Source: a virus
IMG/VR virus record: IMGVR_UViG_3300017719_005758
Location: 1-37,237 of that record
DNA length: 37,237 bases
Strand: one strand, 5' to 3'
This document shows positions 23,400 to 30,083 of the stretch, one piece after another; within the stretch, counting starts at the first letter, position 1; each line of letters opens with the position of its first letter. The translations under genes were made by a program, and so were the position numbers. Under the pieces are notes generated by a model. That model did no database searches. It was not told where the DNA came from and saw only the letters and a program-made list of their open reading frames with translations.

Positions 23400-24226
23400 A
23401 AATAGGAATTATAGGACAAGGATTTGTAGGTAATGCTATATACCAAAAGTTTAAAAATTATTATAATGTAATAACTTATGATTTAAAACCAAATTTATGT
23501 AATTCTACATTTGAAGAAGTAGCTAAACAATTAGTTATATTTGTTTGTCTTCCTACTCCAATGAATATGGATGGAAGTTGTAATATTGATTTAATTGAAA
23601 AAACTCTTTTAAAAATATCTCAATCTCCATCTCCAAATTTATTTAGAACAATAGTAATTAAATCAACAATCCCCCCAGGTACAACTGATAAATTAAATGC
23701 TAAATATGATAATCTTCATATTATGTTTAATCCTGAATTTTTAACTGAAGCTAATGCTATAGAAGACTTTAATAATCAAAATAGAATAATTTTAGGAGGT
23801 CATAAAGATGTTACATCCTACCTTAAAACTATATACATTAAAGTATTTCCACAAGCACGTATAATTAAAACTGATTCAACTCATGCAGAAATGGTAAAGT
23901 ATCTAATAAATACATTTCTTTCAACCAAAGTATCTTTTGCAAATGAGATGTACGAAATAAGTAAATCATTAGGTATTGATTATGATAAGGTTATTGAGTA
24001 TGCAACATTAGATGATAGATTAGGAAAATCACATTGGAATGTACCAGGACCAGATGGGGATTTTGGATTTGGTGGACATTGTTTTCCAAAAGACCTCCAG
24101 GCATTGATATCATTAGCACACGATTTAAATGTATCCCCAAGAATATTAACAGCAGTTGATTGTAAAAACAATGATGTTAGAAAAAACAAAGATTGGAAAC
24201 AAATGAGAGGGAGAGCTGTAATATAG
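23396..24226 (+). CDS. UDP-glucose/GDP-mannose dehydrogenase-like protein, short form
   Basis: A 276-residue member of the NAD-dependent nucleotide-sugar 6-dehydrogenase family. It has the N-terminal Rossmann motif GQGFVG (7-12), STIPPGTT, NPEFLTEANAIEDF (E115), K168 in EMVKYLINTFLS, and the catalytic cysteine C229 in GFGGHCFPKDLQAL. The family is usually 390-450 residues; the C-terminal nucleotide-binding domain is missing, and the protein ends about 45 residues after the cysteine. It may be a truncated enzyme, or use a different substrate. It is the last gene of the glycan cluster. Confidence 0.8.
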   Translation: MKIGIIGQGFVGNAIYQKFKNYYNVITYDLKPNLCNSTFEEVAKQLVIFVCLPTPMNMDGSCNIDLIEKTLLKISQSPSPNLFRTIVIKSTIPPGTTDKLNAKYDNLHIMFNPEFLTEANAIEDFNNQNRIILGGHKDVTSYLKTIYIKVFPQARIIKTDSTHAEMVKYLINTFLSTKVSFANEMYEISKSLGIDYDKVIEYATLDDRLGKSHWNVPGPDGDFGFGGHCFPKDLQALISLAHDLNVSPRILTAVDCKNNDVRKNKDWKQMRGRAVI

Positions 24227-24257
24227 TTGTTTACCTAATCTCTTTTTCATATATTTA
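24226..24257 (+). promoter_or_regulatory. Promoter candidate after the glycan cluster
   Basis: GTTG at 24226-24229, 20 bases, then TATATTTA at 24250-24257. It lies in the 62-base gap that follows the dehydrogenase, about 32 bases upstream of the small gene at 24289. The -33 box has one mismatch. Confidence 0.45.
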
Positions 24258-24288
24258 TATATTGCAATTTAAATTTAAATAATAGTTA

Positions 24289-24435
24289 ATGACAACAACT
24301 CAACAATCAAACAATGGGCAAACTCAAGTCAATAGTACTAGAGAAACGTTCAATGCAAAGGTATCCCGATTAAGTATGTTAGGGAGATCTAAAAAAGTTG
24401 CCTGGGACAATGTAAGAAGAAACAGGTCAATTTAA
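24289..24435 (+). CDS. Small hypothetical protein
   Basis: A 48-residue gene from ATG 24289. The N-terminal half is Gln/Thr/Asn-rich and probably disordered; the C-terminal half is basic (RLSMLGRSKKVAWDNVRRN) and could be a nucleic-acid-binding helix. It follows the promoter at 24226. Unknown function. Confidence 0.45.
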   Translation: MTTTQQSNNGQTQVNSTRETFNAKVSRLSMLGRSKKVAWDNVRRNRSI

Positions 24436-24455
24436 CACTTAAAAAGTAATAAAAA

Positions 24456-24707
24456 ATGAAAATGATTCCTTGTATTAAATGTAAGGCAGATATGCCTGAA
24501 TTAAGGTTAACTCAATATGGTTATAAAGTATGTGTTAATTGTTCTAGTGTAAGCACTAAACGTGGCATCCCAGTAACAAGGGGTTCAGGTGATCATACTT
24601 GGACTGAAACCGTAATAATGGAAGAAGATCAATATCAGTCTTTTGTAAACTCAACTTCTAAAGAAAGAGGTAGCAGTGGTGATACAGTAACCTTTAAATT
24701 AAATTAA
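24456..24707 (+). CDS. Small zinc-ribbon protein
   Basis: An 83-residue protein with CIKCKADMP and KVCVNCSS, two CxxC pairs about 18 residues apart, a typical zinc knuckle. The remainder is polar (GSGDHTWTETVIMEEDQYQSF) and unassigned. It overlaps the HNH-like gene by one base. It could be a transcription-associated small protein, but nothing in the sequence fixes its role. Confidence 0.6.
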   Translation: MKMIPCIKCKADMPELRLTQYGYKVCVNCSSVSTKRGIPVTRGSGDHTWTETVIMEEDQYQSFVNSTSKERGSSGDTVTFKLN

Positions 24708-25324
24708 TGCCTAAGGCAAAACCTTTATCTAAAGAACAAATAGTAGCGGCTCAAGCGAAAACAAAATCTAATATGGCTGCTGCTCGTTATCTTCATGTGT
24801 CATATCAACACTATAAGAAGTGGGCTAAGTTATATAAATTATTTGATGGACATAAAAATCAAAGTGGTAAAGGTATACCTAAGTTTTTAAAGGGGCCTAA
24901 AAAAATGCCTCATATGTTAGAAATAATTGAGGGTAGGATAGCTGCATCTTCATTTGATCCAAATAAACTTAAATATGCTCTAATAGAACAGGGATATTTA
25001 TCAGAGGAATGTTCTATATGTTCATTTAAAGAAAGAAGGGTATTAGATTACAAGATTCCTTTATTACTTCATTTCAAAGATAATAATAGTAATAATTATA
25101 GTTTAGATAATGTACAGTTATTATGTTATAATCATTATTTTCTAACTGTAGGAGATGTTTTTAATGCTAAAGATGTAAAACAAATTGAATCAAAACAAGA
25201 ACATTTTGGTACAAGTGAAAAAGTAGAATGGGAAGTTGATGATTATCATTTACAACGTTTAAAAGAATTAGGATTAGGAGATGATGATGAAGATGATATT
25301 AATCAATATATTTCAAGAATATGA
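24707..25324 (+). CDS. HNH endonuclease-like protein
   Basis: A 205-residue protein. The N-terminal ~55 residues look like a helix-turn-helix (SKEQIVAAQAKTKSNMAAARYLHVSYQHYKKW, shown here only in part by key residues A23-A26 and Y34). The C-terminal part has zinc ligands C102/C105, then LLLHFKDNNSNNYSLDNVQLL with H122, N130 and N135, and C140/H143 in CYNHYF, an HNH-like arrangement. The first His-Asn pairing is slightly non-canonical, so catalytic activity is uncertain. It may nick DNA at specific sites. It ends with an ATGA overlap with the next small gene. Confidence 0.6.
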   Translation: MPKAKPLSKEQIVAAQAKTKSNMAAARYLHVSYQHYKKWAKLYKLFDGHKNQSGKGIPKFLKGPKKMPHMLEIIEGRIAASSFDPNKLKYALIEQGYLSEECSICSFKERRVLDYKIPLLLHFKDNNSNNYSLDNVQLLCYNHYFLTVGDVFNAKDVKQIESKQEHFGTSEKVEWEVDDYHLQRLKELGLGDDDEDDINQYISRI

Positions 25325-25500
25325 AAAAATCTAGACGAGCTAAATCATTAGAAAAAAAACATCATAAAATTACTAAGGATTACGATAAACAAAAAGAACG
25401 TCATTTAGAAAAACTTGCATCAAAAACTTTGGCTAATGACGAAAAGTTTCGTAAATTACATGATAAGAAAATCAAGGGTGATTTCTTAAAAAATTTTTAA
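25321..25500 (+). CDS. Small basic Lys-rich protein
   Basis: A 59-residue gene overlapping the HNH-like stop as ATGA. It is very rich in Lys/Arg/His throughout (KKSRRAKSLEKKHHKITKDY) and predicted helical. It may bind nucleic acid or be a small host-takeover protein; this is inference from charge alone. Confidence 0.5.
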   Translation: MKKSRRAKSLEKKHHKITKDYDKQKERHLEKLASKTLANDEKFRKLHDKKIKGDFLKNF

Positions 25501-25502
25501 TT

Positions 25503-25808
25503 ATGGAATTTGCACACAAATGGGAATTTGATAGTGAAGATGAATTAAATAATATCTTTACTGACGGTAAAAAAGAATTAAATGATCTAATTGTAGATAT
25601 AGCATTAGATAATTTGCATACTAAAATTAATGATATACCTGTACTATCAATCTATACTAAAGATACAGATATGTTTTATGATATTATGATTGAACGTCCT
25701 GATATGGTAGAAACATTAGAACAAAATCTTACAGCAATGGAGGAATATGAGGATTATGAACGTTGTTCTAAGATTATTAAAGCAATAGATTATCTTAAAA
25801 ATCAATAA
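25503..25808 (+). CDS. Hypothetical acidic protein
   Basis: A 101-residue, acidic, helical protein of unknown function. Its C-terminal 30 residues (a helix with EQNLTAMEEYEDYERCSKII) faintly resemble the UVR-type helical hairpin of UvrB/UvrC and Clp adaptors, which often mediates protein contacts. It follows the small basic gene by two bases and precedes the lysozyme-like gene by one. Confidence 0.55.
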   Translation: MEFAHKWEFDSEDELNNIFTDGKKELNDLIVDIALDNLHTKINDIPVLSIYTKDTDMFYDIMIERPDMVETLEQNLTAMEEYEDYERCSKIIKAIDYLKNQ

Positions 25809-25809
25809 T

Positions 25810-26397
25810 ATGAAAACTACGTTAAAAATTGGAATTATAGGAATATCAATTTTTTTACTAGCATTTAAAGATTATAGAGAAAAACTACTCCCAGTTACTC
25901 CAGTATTAGATTTACCCGTTAAAGGTATAAATAATATTGAAGTTACACCATTAACGGTACCTCATATTGAATTAAAATCAAATTCCCATGAAGAATTTTT
26001 AAAAGCTATTGGATTTAAAGAATCAGGTAATAGATATGATGTTGTAAATCGTTTTGGTTATATGGGTAAATATCAATTTGGAAAACGAACACTCAGAGGT
26101 TTAGGATTTAAAGTAAGTAAAGAAGAATTTTTAAATTCCCCTGAAATTCAAGAAGCTGCTATGAGAAAATTACTCCAAACTAATAAAAAATATTTACAAA
26201 AATATATAGATGAGTTTGAGGGAAAAGTAGTAAATGATATTCTAGTAACAGAATCAGGATTATTAGCTGCTGCACATTTAGGAGGTGCTGGGAGTGTTAA
26301 AAAATGGTTCCGTACTGGTAAAGTTAAAAAAGATGGTAATGGAGTTAAAATAACTACATATATGGAGCGTTTTTCTGGATATGATTTATATTTATAA
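25810..26397 (+). CDS. Lysozyme/transglycosylase-like cell-wall enzyme
   Basis: A 195-residue protein with an N-terminal hydrophobic segment at residues 5-19 (LKIGIIGISIFLLAF), either a signal peptide or a signal-anchor. A Pro-rich linker follows, then a goose-lysozyme/SLT-like region: IGFKESGNRYDVVNRFGYMG with the probable catalytic Glu71, YQFGKRTL, and AAHLGGAGSVKKWF. It probably cleaves peptidoglycan. It could be an endolysin exported by the host machinery or a virion-associated enzyme; no holin is identified next to it. Confidence 0.7.
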   Translation: MKTTLKIGIIGISIFLLAFKDYREKLLPVTPVLDLPVKGINNIEVTPLTVPHIELKSNSHEEFLKAIGFKESGNRYDVVNRFGYMGKYQFGKRTLRGLGFKVSKEEFLNSPEIQEAAMRKLLQTNKKYLQKYIDEFEGKVVNDILVTESGLLAAAHLGGAGSVKKWFRTGKVKKDGNGVKITTYMERFSGYDLYL

Positions 26398-26410
26398 GCA
26401 AAAATAGATT

Positions 26411-26545
26411 ATGGCAAGGATAGTTGTAAATAATTACACCCCAAATAGTAGAAAAAAACGCCCTGGGGTACATGCTAAAAGCAAAACTAGTAAATTAAAA
26501 AAAAGTAAAAATTATGTCAAAGCGTATCGTGGTCAAGGGAGATAG
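26411..26545 (+). CDS. Small basic conserved-looking phage protein
   Basis: A 44-residue gene starting 13 bases after the lysozyme-like gene. Very basic, with a Lys/Ser centre and the C-terminal signature KAYRGQGR, which I associate with small phage proteins ending in YRGQG. Function unknown. It overlaps the next gene by 32 bases in another frame. Confidence 0.5.
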   Translation: MARIVVNNYTPNSRKKRPGVHAKSKTSKLKKSKNYVKAYRGQGR

Positions 26546-26708
26546 TATGGATTTAAGTACTATATCTTTATTTAACCATATGACAGATGATGATTTTCTA
26601 GCTGTACATAATGCTGGACAATTAAAAAACTTATGTACGGCTTTATCATTAGATTTACAATCAATTAAAGATGAAAAAATTAAAACAAATAACACTTACA
26701 CAGCATGA
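26514..26708 (+). CDS. Small hypothetical protein
   Basis: A 64-residue protein from ATG 26514. One basic N-terminal strand (SKRIVVKGDSMDL) is followed by helices (NHMTDDDFLAVHNAGQLKNLCTAL shown only partly as DDDFLAVHNAG). It overlaps the genes on both sides by 32 and 38 bases. I do not recognise it; it is kept because the frame uses the phage's ordinary codons. Confidence 0.45.
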   Translation: MSKRIVVKGDSMDLSTISLFNHMTDDDFLAVHNAGQLKNLCTALSLDLQSIKDEKIKTNNTYTA

Positions 26709-26829
26709 ATGGATTGATGCTATGAAACTTCCTACACCTCATAGGAATAAAAAGAAATACTATAGAAAAGAAAAACACAGAGCTGCTTGGAAAAGCGGCT
26801 CTTCTTCATTATATTTACATAGTAAATAA
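26671..26829 (+). CDS. Small basic protein overlapping a terminator hairpin
   Basis: A 52-residue gene, basic in its second half (RNKKKYYRKEKHRAAWKS). Its last 17 codons cover a strong RNA hairpin at 26779-26802, so the end of this protein doubles as a transcription signal. It is followed six bases later by the SWIM-finger gene. The function is unknown; the gene is plausible but not certain. Confidence 0.4.
   Translation: MKKLKQITLTQHEWIDAMKLPTPHRNKKKYYRKEKHRAAWKSGSSSLYLHSK
26779..26812 (+). terminator. Probable intrinsic terminator inside the end of a small gene
   Basis: A 10-base-pair stem (AGAGCTGCTT 26779-26788 with AAGCGGCTCT 26793-26802, one T:G pair) closed by a GGAA tetraloop of the stable GNRA class and followed by the T-rich TCTTCATTAT. 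The tail is interrupted by C and A, so termination may be partial. A promoter for the next gene overlaps it. Confidence 0.55.
26786..26817 (+). promoter_or_regulatory. Promoter candidate before the SWIM-finger gene
   Basis: CTTG at 26786-26789, 20 bases, then TATATTTA at 26810-26817, followed by a short leader with AATAAAGGTTATG, the same start context as at 30822 and 36932. The -33 box lies within the terminator stem. Confidence 0.4.
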
Positions 26830-26834
26830 AGGTT

Positions 26835-27275
26835 ATGTTATACGAATTTAAAAATTATAATAAACACGGTAATGTAAGGACAAGGATAGTACCTGGTCCC
26901 AAGGGTAAAGCATTTAGTGTTAATCCAAAAGGTTTAGGTAATTATATTGGTGTTAGAGTATTCAAATATGAATATAAACATGAACTATTACCTCCAAGTT
27001 TATTAAGTATAGGTGGTAAAAGATATATTGTTCCTACTTGGCAAGAAGTACTACCAGAAACTGAATTGAGTGATATAAAATGGATCAAACCAAAACCAAA
27101 GGTTAAACAAGAACCAATTATTGAGACCCATACTAGCAGTAGCAACGCAAATAAAACGTATAAAACAATATACTACCCAGAATCAGGTAAATTCCATTGC
27201 GATTGTCCAGGTAGATGGAGAGCGTTTGATAACCGTTGTAAACACATAAAATCATTAGAAAAAAAAGTAAAGTAA
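26835..27275 (+). CDS. SWIM zinc-finger protein
   Basis: A 146-residue protein ending in a SWIM-type zinc finger: C122-x-C124 and C135-x-H137 in FHCDCPGRWRAFDNRCKHI. The preceding ~100 residues are basic, with GPKGKAFSVNPKGLGNYIGVRVF, and may form a nucleic-acid-binding beta domain. SWIM fingers bind DNA or proteins in recombination-related and other contexts. It has its own promoter and the AAGGTTATG start context. It lacks any helicase or transposase domain. Confidence 0.7.
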   Translation: MLYEFKNYNKHGNVRTRIVPGPKGKAFSVNPKGLGNYIGVRVFKYEYKHELLPPSLLSIGGKRYIVPTWQEVLPETELSDIKWIKPKPKVKQEPIIETHTSSSNANKTYKTIYYPESGKFHCDCPGRWRAFDNRCKHIKSLEKKVK

Positions 27276-27287
27276 TGCGCGGGAAAT

Positions 27288-27362
27288 TTTGATACCCGGG
27301 CTAGGGTTCGTATATTTACCACGTTGATGCAGTTAAGCATCACGTTAAAACCAATAAGAGTT
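27288..27362 (+). promoter_or_regulatory. Promoter plus leader cassette, copy 1
   Basis: TTTG at 27288-27291, 19 bases containing TACCCGGGCTAGGGTTCG, TATATTTACC at 27311-27320, then a leader starting ACGTTGATGCAGTTAAGCAT and running to the ATG at 27363. It is nearly identical to the cassette at 30747 and clearly related to those at 30009 and 36694. The TTG at 27324 that opens the longer frame lies inside the leader, so it is not the start. Confidence 0.75.
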
Positions 27363-27581
27363 ATGTATATTCAAGTCAAAAACACAACAAAGAAAAGAAA
27401 CAACCAATTTAGAGTTCAAACAATGTCTGCTGGATTAAAAGAAATTAAATCTAGAGGATGGATTGTTAATGACTGTAAATTTGAGCAATTAAGAGATGAA
27501 TTAGTTACTAATAAGTACAAAGAATTAGATGGTAGAATGAATACCAGAGGTAAACAATTTGCACAAAGAGCTGGATTATAA
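27363..27581 (+). CDS. Hypothetical basic protein
   Basis: A 72-residue basic protein. The start is ATG 27363, placed at the end of the leader like the other cassette-driven genes; an in-frame TTG further upstream is rejected. Residues 1-30 are Lys/Asn/Arg-rich, then GLKEIKSRGWIVNDCKFEQLRDEL, a strand-helix unit (shown partly), and a basic tail. Unknown function. Confidence 0.55.
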   Translation: MYIQVKNTTKKRNNQFRVQTMSAGLKEIKSRGWIVNDCKFEQLRDELVTNKYKELDGRMNTRGKQFAQRAGL

Positions 27582-27599
27582 ATTTAAAATAAATAGGTT

Positions 27600-28094
27600 A
27601 TGAAATTATCACCAACAAGAGAAATGCTTAGACCATATTCAGATTTGATTTTGGCATCATTAGATGTAAATCAAGTAGCAACTAGAGTAGGTGCTGTGGC
27701 TGAATTTATTTTAATGAACCATTATGGTTGGTTAAAAAATGGAGATATAGGTAACGAAAAAGGATATGATGCTACTGACAAAGATGGCAATAAACATGAA
27801 ATAAAAGGTATGTCATATGAAACTAAAACACACTATGTTGCTTATAAACATGCTGTAAAAGGGGATAGATATGATTATTTAAGCATTCTTCATTTTAATG
27901 AAAAAAGGGTAGCACATATTCCTAGAGAAGAAATAAATAAATTTATTGAAGAAAATACATTACCAGGTAGAAAAACTAAATCATTACGTTTATGTTTTAG
28001 TGATCCTATTTTAACTAAACTTGGGAAACCAAGAAAAAAGTCATTATTTTTAGCATTATTTTTAAAATACGAAGATAAACAATTTACATTTTAA
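27600..28094 (+). CDS. PD-(D/E)XK nuclease-like protein
   Basis: A 164-residue protein with a plausible restriction-endonuclease-type core: E35 in GAVAEFILMN, D57 in GYDATDKDGNKHEIKG, and E67-I-K69 nine residues later, the D-x9-ExK arrangement. The region after it (YVAYKHAVKGDRYDYLSILHF) gives the strand order of such folds. There is no companion methylase. It may cut host DNA or act in recombination. It starts with the AAATAGGTTATG context and precedes the next gene by one base. Confidence 0.55.
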   Translation: MKLSPTREMLRPYSDLILASLDVNQVATRVGAVAEFILMNHYGWLKNGDIGNEKGYDATDKDGNKHEIKGMSYETKTHYVAYKHAVKGDRYDYLSILHFNEKRVAHIPREEINKFIEENTLPGRKTKSLRLCFSDPILTKLGKPRKKSLFLALFLKYEDKQFTF

Positions 28095-28095
28095 T

Positions 28096-28488
28096 ATGAG
28101 TAGAGGTAGACCAAGTGAACAAGTAGAAAGATTAGATAAATGGACTATAGACAGTACTGATTATGATGGATCTAGATCAATTATTAAATTTGATAGATCC
28201 AAATCAGCAAATGGTCCTTATTCATGGGAAAATATCCCACCTAAAGGGTTTAGACAACCTAAACCAAAAATTGATCAACGAATGTATGGTAACAATCCTG
28301 TAGTTGTAGTATTTAAAACATCAAATCGTTCTAATGCCAAAACTAAAATGAAAGTAATTAACAAAAATATTGATTATGTCCTATCAGCTAAAAAAATACC
28401 AGGAATACCTGCTATTGCTGAATGGCTTGATGTTGGTGTTGGTAAATCATTTGTAAATAAATATAAACAAAAATATAATTTAGCTTAG
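28096..28488 (+). CDS. Hypothetical protein
   Basis: A 130-residue basic protein not recognised. Two parts are visible: a Ser/Asp-rich N-terminal half with DKWTIDSTDYDGSRSIIKFD, and a C-terminal half with a basic strand (NPVVVVFKTS) and KMKVINKNIDYVLSAKK. The final segment PGIPAIAEWLDVGVGKSFV could be a winged-helix-like DNA-binding element, but this is weak. Confidence 0.5.
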   Translation: MSRGRPSEQVERLDKWTIDSTDYDGSRSIIKFDRSKSANGPYSWENIPPKGFRQPKPKIDQRMYGNNPVVVVFKTSNRSNAKTKMKVINKNIDYVLSAKKIPGIPAIAEWLDVGVGKSFVNKYKQKYNLA

Positions 28489-28530
28489 TCTTTATATATT
28501 TATAACAAAATATTAATTAATAAATTTATT

Positions 28531-28833
28531 ATGTTAAAAATTATAGGTCTTATAGTAGTAATTTTAGTAATCGGAGCAGCTGTTTACTATTTTGGTTTTT
28601 ATAGAAAAGGTAAAATCAACGATAGAGATGGAGATTATATTCCTGATGAAATCGAAGATGCAGTTGAAGATGTTAAAGAAGTAGTTAAAGAAACTAAACG
28701 CAGAGCTAAAGCAGTAAAAAAAGAACTTAAGGATGTTGCTGATGCAGCAAAAGAAGTTGTTAATCAAGCTGGTGATGTAGCCGCGGCTGCAAAAGGAAAA
28801 CCAAGAAGAGGAAGAAAACCAAAGAAAAAATAA
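28531..28833 (+). CDS. Membrane-anchored Lys/Ala-rich protein with an acidic calcium-like loop
   Basis: A 100-residue protein. One N-terminal membrane helix (residues 2-24, IIGLIVVILVIGAAVYYFGF) is followed by DRDGDYIPDEIED, which matches the DxDGDxxPDxxE thrombospondin type 3-like calcium-binding pattern. Then come a charged helix and a Lys/Ala-rich tail ending RRGRKPKKK, resembling the C-terminal tails of H1-like proteins. It would sit in the inner membrane with its tail free. The 43 bases upstream contain TATATTTATAAC but no good -33 element. Confidence 0.55.
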   Translation: MLKIIGLIVVILVIGAAVYYFGFYRKGKINDRDGDYIPDEIEDAVEDVKEVVKETKRRAKAVKKELKDVADAAKEVVNQAGDVAAAAKGKPRRGRKPKKK

Positions 28834-28837
28834 AAAT

Positions 28838-29842
28838 ATGAGCAAATATAATTTAATAGATATTTACGAGCAATATCAAATTGGTTCAGGTTGGACTAGA
28901 GACTTTGATTATGATGGAATGTTAAAAGCCGGACTTAAAACAGGAGTTGATACTGATATTGAGCTTTTAAAGAAAATGGCTGAAGATTATACTGATGTTA
29001 ATTATCACAGAGAAGCATCTCATTTATATAACGCTATTGAAGCATTAGAAGAGAATGCTATTAAAGAAGCAAGTATGTTCTTTGGAGATTTTCATGCTGA
29101 AATTGAAGAAACTATGAAAAGCCAAGGTATGGATATTGAACCAACATTAGGTAAATTTATGGCTTCTAAAATGGAAGAAGATAAAGATAAAGAACCTAAA
29201 GATAAAGAACCTAGAGATGGAGTTAAAAGTGCTGCATCTAAACTAGGAATAAAACCAAAGCACGTAAAAGAAGTATCTTTACGTGAAGGATATAGTATTG
29301 AAGGTTTACTTAGTATTCCTTTAAAAGCTAAATTCTTAGAAGCATTTCAAGATTTATATTTTGATTTAGTTGAAGAAGATCCATTTATGGCTGAGGATGT
29401 AGTTGATCATTTAAGTGTTGAAATGTTAAAACATTTAGATGCTATTCAAGCTCAAGGTGATAAATTAGCTGGTATAGAACAAGAAGAATTTATAGCTATT
29501 GATGAATTAGATAATACTTTAAACATTGATAAAGTAGCATCTCCAGATGCTAAAGCACATGATTATGGGGATGAAATTAAAGGTATATCTGATGAAGATG
29601 ATACTGAAGAAAAATATGCTCATGGAATGGTATTGCCTCTAGAAGAAATGTTTGGTCCTGTTAAGTTCCTTAAGTCTAAAGGTATCGATGATGATATAAT
29701 TGCAGATTTTATGAAAACCCACGCCGAAGATATTGTAGGTGCTAGTGAAGATGAAATCATGGATGAATTTGAAAACTTTAGATCAGTAAACTATGATTAT
29801 ATAGATGAAGATTTAAGGACACATTTTAAAAGGTTTATATAA
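28838..29842 (+). CDS. Large acidic hypothetical protein
   Basis: A 334-residue, strongly acidic, helical protein and the longest unknown in the window. It contains a short in-frame tandem repeat (KDKEPKDKEPRD near residue 118) and Asp/Glu-rich stretches (ISDEDDTEEKYA). No catalytic motif, cysteine pair or membrane segment is seen. It may be a virion or DNA-mimic-type protein, but this is speculation. Its stop is followed after ten bases by a GC-rich structured RNA candidate. Confidence 0.6.
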   Translation: MSKYNLIDIYEQYQIGSGWTRDFDYDGMLKAGLKTGVDTDIELLKKMAEDYTDVNYHREASHLYNAIEALEENAIKEASMFFGDFHAEIEETMKSQGMDIEPTLGKFMASKMEEDKDKEPKDKEPRDGVKSAASKLGIKPKHVKEVSLREGYSIEGLLSIPLKAKFLEAFQDLYFDLVEEDPFMAEDVVDHLSVEMLKHLDAIQAQGDKLAGIEQEEFIAIDELDNTLNIDKVASPDAKAHDYGDEIKGISDEDDTEEKYAHGMVLPLEEMFGPVKFLKSKGIDDDIIADFMKTHAEDIVGASEDEIMDEFENFRSVNYDYIDEDLRTHFKRFI

Positions 29843-29852
29843 ACGCTTTCCC

Positions 29853-29951
29853 GGGAGGGCATGGCTGGGGTATTGGAGAGGAAATCCCGTCTCTTGGCAT
29901 TAATTTGGCAACGCGGTGGCATTCTTACGCCCTTTCGTTTGACGCCCTCCC
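29853..29951 (+). ncRNA. GC-rich structured RNA candidate
   Basis: A 99-base segment closed by a perfect 8-base-pair stem, GGGAGGGC (29853-29860) with GCCCTCCC (29944-29951), in an otherwise very AT-rich genome. Inside are further short pairings: GAGAG/CTCTT around 29876-29895, and a GGC/GCC hairpin at about 29918-29931 with TTGGCA repeated nearby. It lies between the stop of the acidic protein and a terminator, so it would be the 3' end of that transcript or a small RNA processed from it. The 62-codon frame across it is not a gene. Confidence 0.45.
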
Positions 29952-29964
29952 TCATATACAGAAA

Positions 29965-29999
29965 AAGGAGCTATCTAGCTCCTTCTTTTGTCTTTTTAT
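29965..29999 (+). terminator. Intrinsic transcription terminator
   Basis: An 8-base-pair stem, AAGGAGCT (29965-29972) with AGCTCCTT (29977-29984), loop ATCT, and a T-rich tail CTTTTGTCTTTTTAT. This is a classical rho-independent terminator, ending the preceding transcript just before the promoter at 30009. Confidence 0.75.
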
Positions 30000-30008
30000 A
30001 TGTAAAAA

Positions 30009-30083
30009 TTTGGTTACCTGGGATATCTTTCGTATATTTACCCTGTTGATAATTAAGTCAACGCATTAAATAGAGGTTATATT
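30009..30083 (+). promoter_or_regulatory. Promoter plus leader cassette, copy 2
   Basis: TTTG at 30009-30012, 20 bases (GTTACCTGGGATATCTTTCG), TATATTTACC at 30033-30042, then a leader TGTTGATAATTAAGTCAACG and TAGAGGTTATATT before the ATG at 30084. It is the most diverged of the four cassettes but keeps the boxes, spacing, TACC and GTTGA start of the leader and the GGTTAT end. Confidence 0.75.

Noticed and set aside
23510-23543. TTTG with TATATTTG inside the sugar dehydrogenase gene
   Set aside because: The spacer is 22 bases rather than 19-20, and no downstream gene start is near; likely chance.
27324-27362. TTG start extending the 27363 gene
   Set aside because: It lies in the conserved untranslated leader shared with three other cassettes; the ATG at 27363 matches their gene starts.
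29853-29954. tRNA gene
   Set aside because: The stem resembles an acceptor arm, but there is no T-loop GTTC-type sequence and no anticodon arm of correct size. No tRNA was found elsewhere either; a TTCGACT at 36539-36545 is not flanked by a pairing T-stem.
29861-30049. 62-codon frame across the GC-rich RNA
   Set aside because: It runs through the terminator hairpin and the next promoter, and the product shows no protein-like pattern.
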